46,619 bases of DNA from Candidatus Ozemibacter sibiricus (GTDB taxonomy: Bacteria; Muiribacteriota; Ozemobacteria; Ozemobacterales; Ozemobacteraceae), in NCBI GenBank assembly GCA_003327425.1, contig QOQW01000002.1:287972-334590 (forward strand), in the 5' to 3' direction. The translations under genes were made by a program, and so were the position numbers. The notes under the pieces are model-generated. The model saw only the letters and a program-made list of their open reading frames with translations, had not been told where the DNA came from and ran no database searches. Shown one piece after another: positions 43,550-46,619 of this stretch (positions are counted from its first letter, which is position 1; the number at the start of each line of letters is the position of its first letter).

Positions 43550-44401
43550 TTACAGTCCGAGGTAGGCGCGCCGGACTTCCGGCGCCGCGAGCAGATCACG
43601 GGCGGCGCCCTCGGCGACGACGCGCCCGACTTGCAGGACATACCCGCGATCGGCGATCTCGAGCGCCTCCTGCACCATCTGCTCGACCAGCACCACGGTG
43701 GTGCCGGCCTGACGCACGGCGACGACGGCGGCCAGCACCTTCTCGACCATGGCGGGCATCAGGCCCAGCGACAGCTCATCGATCAGCAGCAGGCGCGGAG
43801 CCGACATCAGGCCGCGGGCGATGGCGCACATCTGCTGCTCGCCGCCGCTCATGGTCTCGGCCGTCTGGTCGGCCCGCTCCCGCAAAATGGGGAACAGCTC
43901 CATCATGGCGGCGAGCCGCTGCTCCACCGCCTGCCGATCGGGGCAGGCATAGGCCCCCAGCTCGAGATTCTCGCGAACCGTCAGCTTGGGGAACAGCCGC
44001 CGGCCTTCCGGGACGTAGCTGATGCCCCGCGGCAGCACGCGGTGGGCGGGCTCCCCGCCGATCGATTCGCCAGCGAATCGGATGGTGCCGGCCACCGGCG
44101 TCATCAACCCGGCGATGGTCCGCAGCAGGGTCGATTTGCCCGCCCCGTTCGCCCCGACCATCGCCACCAGCTCGCCCGGCATGACCCGCAGCGAGACCCC
44201 GTGCAGAACAGGAATCTGGTCGTACCGACAGACCAGCCCCTCGACCTCGAGCAGCGCCGCCGCCGGCGCGGAACCACCCCCGGCCGCGCCCGGTCGCGGC
44301 GAAGCAGCGTCGGTGCGCCCGGCGCCTGGTCGATCAAGCACGGCCTGGCCGGCCCCGTTCGCCACGGTCGGGAGCGGTCCGCCAACGGGCGCGTCAACCA
44401 T
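43550..44401 (-). CDS. livF: Branched-chain amino acid-type ABC ATPase (LivF)
   Basis: The 283-residue protein has a 45-residue Pro/Gly/Ala-rich leader followed by a LivF ATPase: Walker A GANGAGKST, Q-loop region ISYVPEGRRLFPKLTV, signature MSGGEQQMCAIARGL, Walker B LLLIDELSLGL and H-loop VLVEQ. It powers uptake of branched-chain amino acids or related substrates (amides, urea) together with LivG. The ATG at 44401 overlaps the end of the LivMG gene by eight bases and has AAGGAG upstream. Confidence 0.92.
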   Translation of the reverse strand: MVDAPVGGPLPTVANGAGQAVLDRPGAGRTDAASPRPGAAGGGSAPAAALLEVEGLVCRYDQIPVLHGVSLRVMPGELVAMVGANGAGKSTLLRTIAGLMTPVAGTIRFAGESIGGEPAHRVLPRGISYVPEGRRLFPKLTVRENLELGAYACPDRQAVEQRLAAMMELFPILRERADQTAETMSGGEQQMCAIARGLMSAPRLLLIDELSLGLMPAMVEKVLAAVVAVRQAGTTVVLVEQMVQEALEIADRGYVLQVGRVVAEGAARDLLAAPEVRRAYLGL

Positions 44402-46286
44402 GGCTGGCTCCTTGCTGCAACCGGCGGGCGAACTTCTCGCCGAAGTAGGCCTCGACCACCCGCGGATCGTGGACCACCTCGCGCGGGCGGCCCTCGGCGA
44501 TCCGGACGCCGCCATCCAGCACCACGACTCGGTCGGCCAGAGACATCACCACCTCCATGATGTGCTCGACGAGCAGAATGGTCACTCCCCCGGCGTCGCG
44601 CAAGCCGCGGATGACCGCGATGGCTTCCCGCACCTCGCCGCTGTTCAGCCCCGCCACCGACTCGTCGAGCATCAGCAGACGCGGCTCGGTGGCCAGGGCG
44701 CGGGCCATCTCGAGCCGCTTCTTGTGGCCGATCGGCAGGTCGCCGGCCAGCCGGTGCTCGAGGCCGCCGAGGTGGCACAGCTCGAGACAGCGCCGGGCGT
44801 TCTCGGCGGCACGGCCAGGGTTCCGTTCCTTGACGAAGGCTCCGACCATGACGTTCTCGAGCACCGTCATCTCACGGAACGGGCGCACCACCTGGAAGGT
44901 CCGGACGGCGCCGAGCCGGGCAATGCGATGGGCGGGCCAGCCGGTGATGTCCTGCCCGCCGAACCGGATGGTTCCACCGGCCGGTTGCACCATTCCCGAG
45001 ATGGCGTTGAACAAGGTGGTCTTGCCGGCCCCGTTGGGCCCGATCAGTCCGACGATCGCTCCCGATTCGACCGTGAAGCTGACCCGGTCGTTGGCCACCA
45101 GGGAGCCGAACCGCACCGTCACGTCCTGCAGTTCGAGCAGGGGCTGCCCCCGCTCGGCGGGCCGCGCCGTCGCGACGGCGGGCGACCGCCCCACTGCTTC
45201 CTCAGCCTCCACCAGGGAGGCCGCGACAGGTGCCTCTCCGCCCACCGGCGGTTCGCCTCCGCCCGCTGGCTCGGCCGCAGGCGTCCGCCCCCGCCTGTGC
45301 AGCCACCCCAGCAGGCCATCGGGCTGGCGCACGACGACGATGATGATCAAGAGGCCGAACACCATCAGGTCGACCCCGCCGCCCAGGCCGCCCCAGAGCG
45401 AGCGGGTCGTCTCCTGCAGCGGCAACAGCACGGCCGCTCCCATCAGCGGCCCCCACAAAGTGCCGATCCCGCCCAGGATGGTGATCAGCACGAACTTCAT
45501 CGACATCTCCAGCGACATCACCATCGGCGGGTCGACCCGCAGGTTGTACTGGACGAAGAACGCCCCGCACAACGCGGTCAGGAAGGCCGACAACGCCATG
45601 GCGGCCAGCTTCAGGCGGCGGCTGTCGACCCCCAGGCTCTCGGCCACCTCCTGCCCGGCGCGCACCGCGCGCAGCCAGGCCCCGAACCGGGCGGCATCGA
45701 GCCACCGCACCACGCCGAACACCAGCCCCGCCAGAGCGAGCGCGCCATAGTAGTAGCCGGTCTTGTTTTCGTACCAGACGAACTGGCGCCACCCCTCCTC
45801 GACCATGGGGTAGTCGAGCCCGAGCGCGCCGTTGACCCACTCCCAGACCAGGAACAGACGGTGGAAGATCTCGACGATGGCGAAGGTGGCGATCGCGAAA
45901 TAATGCCCCTTCAGCTGGAAGCACGGCCAGCTCACCGCCACCGCGACCAGGGCGGCCGCCACCGCCCCCCCGACCACGCCAGGCCAGGGGCTCAGCCCGT
46001 ATTTGACCACGGCCAGCCCCGCCCCGTAGGCGCCGATCCCGAAGAAGACCGAATGGCCGAAGCTGACCTGGCCCGCGTAGCCGCCGATGATGTTCCAGGA
46101 CTGAGCCATGGCGGCGAACAGCAGCACCTGGATGAGCACATGCCAGGCGAACGATCCCAGCCGATCGCCGACCACCCAGGGCAGCACGGCGAGAGCCGCC
46201 AGCAGCCCCAGCCCGACCAGATCGCCACGGCGCCAACGGCCGCCCATCGTCCCTCCGCTGGTCTCTCGTGCGTCGCCGACCGCCAT
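44394..46286 (-). CDS. Fused LivM permease and LivG ATPase
   Basis: In one 630-residue chain, residues 20-325 are a LivM permease with multiple membrane helices and the family motifs NIIGGYAGQVSFGHSVFFGIGAY and ILGGIGTLWGP. Residues 383-625 are a LivG ATPase with Walker A GPNGAGKTT (415-423), a degenerate signature LPIGHKKRLEMARALA and Walker B LLMLDESVAGLN with the catalytic Glu. A linker of about 50 Ala/Pro/Glu residues joins them. The two are usually separate genes; fused forms exist in other bacteria. No substrate-binding LivK is in the window. The start is ATG 46286 with AGGACAGGGA upstream. Confidence 0.92.
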   Translation of the reverse strand: MAVGDARETSGGTMGGRWRRGDLVGLGLLAALAVLPWVVGDRLGSFAWHVLIQVLLFAAMAQSWNIIGGYAGQVSFGHSVFFGIGAYGAGLAVVKYGLSPWPGVVGGAVAAALVAVAVSWPCFQLKGHYFAIATFAIVEIFHRLFLVWEWVNGALGLDYPMVEEGWRQFVWYENKTGYYYGALALAGLVFGVVRWLDAARFGAWLRAVRAGQEVAESLGVDSRRLKLAAMALSAFLTALCGAFFVQYNLRVDPPMVMSLEMSMKFVLITILGGIGTLWGPLMGAAVLLPLQETTRSLWGGLGGGVDLMVFGLLIIIVVVRQPDGLLGWLHRRGRTPAAEPAGGGEPPVGGEAPVAASLVEAEEAVGRSPAVATARPAERGQPLLELQDVTVRFGSLVANDRVSFTVESGAIVGLIGPNGAGKTTLFNAISGMVQPAGGTIRFGGQDITGWPAHRIARLGAVRTFQVVRPFREMTVLENVMVGAFVKERNPGRAAENARRCLELCHLGGLEHRLAGDLPIGHKKRLEMARALATEPRLLMLDESVAGLNSGEVREAIAVIRGLRDAGGVTILLVEHIMEVVMSLADRVVVLDGGVRIAEGRPREVVHDPRVVEAYFGEKFARRLQQGASHG

Positions 46287-46307
46287 GCTTCCCTGTCCTT
46301 CGCCCGG

Positions 46308-46505
46308 CTACCAGCCGAACAACCCGCGCGGGCGCCAGAAGATGACCCCCAGGTAGAGCCCGAACACCGCCACATACTTGAGGACCGGCGCCCCGTAGAA
46401 GCCGGCGAACGATTCCACCAGGCCGATCAGCAGCGAGGCCAGCAGGGCCCCGCTGACGCTGCCGAACCCGCCCAGGGCCACGGCGATGAAGGGACACTCT
46501 AGCAT
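46308..46505 (-). pseudogene. livH: 3' fragment of livH permease
   Basis: Only the last 65 residues of a LivH-type permease are recognisable: PFIAVALGGFGSVSGALLASLLIGLVES, then VFGLYLGVIFWRPRGLFGW. The family normally has about 290 residues. Upstream of about 46500 the frame loses all membrane character and meets a TGA at 46548-46550. The break could be an insertion, a deletion, or an assembly join at the window end. It precedes livMG by 21 bases. If broken in the organism, the transporter would lack one permease. Confidence 0.75.
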
Positions 46506-46619
46506 GGGTACAGATAGCCTTTCCAAGAAACATGAGTCGCTGCTGGCTCAGGTGCCAGAGCATCTCGAACATCGTGGCCAGGTGGGCTTTCCCCAGGAGG
46601 TCGAGGGCAAAGCGTTGGC
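46503..46619. other. Unidentified segment interrupting livH
   Basis: This sequence is not livH. On the minus strand one frame is open to the window edge and ends in LDLLGKAHLATMFEMLWHL, then SQQRLMFLGKAICTHA, which looks protein-like. On the plus strand an ATG at 46503 opens MGTDSLSKKHESLLAQ and also runs off the edge. Composition is less GC-rich at third positions than the rest. A mobile element end is possible but no terminal repeat can be confirmed. Confidence 0.35.

Noticed and set aside
44022-46502. An 826-residue plus-strand open frame
   Set aside because: It is antisense to livF and livMG, with His/Asp/Gln-rich low-complexity content and no domain.

Overview
The window is GC-rich chromosomal DNA (very high G/C at third codon positions) from a Gram-negative bacterium. 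The evidence for an outer membrane is an RND pump with a TolC-type outer membrane factor, a large lipoprotein with a lipobox, many Sec-type signal peptides, and a minor-pilin operon. Promoters are ordinary sigma-70 type, with 17-bp spacers and near-consensus hexamers. The species cannot be named from the sequence. The gene mix (AtuA/DUF4387/class I fumarase, pilin operon, HEAT/TPR secreted proteins, free-living biosynthesis genes) would suit a deep-branching or deltaproteobacteria/Riflebacteria-like lineage, but that is a guess. No CRISPR array, rRNA or complete insertion sequence was found.

Layout. 2-4062 (+): a metabolic operon with an AtuA-like protein (5' end cut by the window), DUF4387, a P-loop protein with an alanyl-tRNA-synthetase editing-like C-terminus, and a one-chain class I [4Fe-4S] fumarase, possibly a mesaconase. 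4178-7991 (+): metK with its own promoter and terminator, a polysaccharide deacetylase and nadB. 8219-10366: two divergently transcribed exported-protein units with back-to-back promoters. 10723-15346: a saccharopine-dehydrogenase-like enzyme (-), a secreted GDPD-fold DUF2181-like protein (+) and asnB (-). 15588-22573 (-): one long operon of PilW-, PilV- and PilX-like genes, an 874-residue lipoprotein in the place normally held by PilY1, a TPR/HEAT secreted protein and a Cdd1-type HhH protein. 22918-24645 (+): a B12-type radical SAM protein. 24826-31824 (+): a MarR-controlled tripartite efflux operon. 32214-36642 (+): an exported protein of unknown family, then a solute-binding protein overlapping a hybrid histidine kinase. 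36792-36875: tRNA-Leu(CAG) with promoter and terminator, followed by a WbpG/PseA-like amidotransferase. 38173-41467 (-): a VWA protein paired with a membrane-anchored protein carrying two stalk domains. 42013-43420: two unknown proteins. 43550-46505 (-): a branched-chain amino-acid-type ABC transporter with fused LivM-LivG and a livH that is broken at a sharp junction near 46500.

How the genes fit together. Several operons are tightly coupled by 4-bp ATGA or GTGA stop/start overlaps (P-loop/fumarase, the pilin genes, the efflux genes, sensor/kinase). The efflux promoter carries an inverted repeat that probably binds the MarR protein. The pilin operon looks like the fimU-pilVWX-pilY1 arrangement with an unfamiliar lipoprotein replacing PilY1. 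A two-hairpin dispersed repeat occurs in at least two intergenic regions in opposite orientation.

The strongest candidates for something undescribed are the pilin/lipoprotein/HEAT operon, the P-loop/editing-domain protein in the AtuA operon, the VWA/stalk-domain pair, and the dispersed repeat. All functional statements are from reading the sequence; no database search was run.
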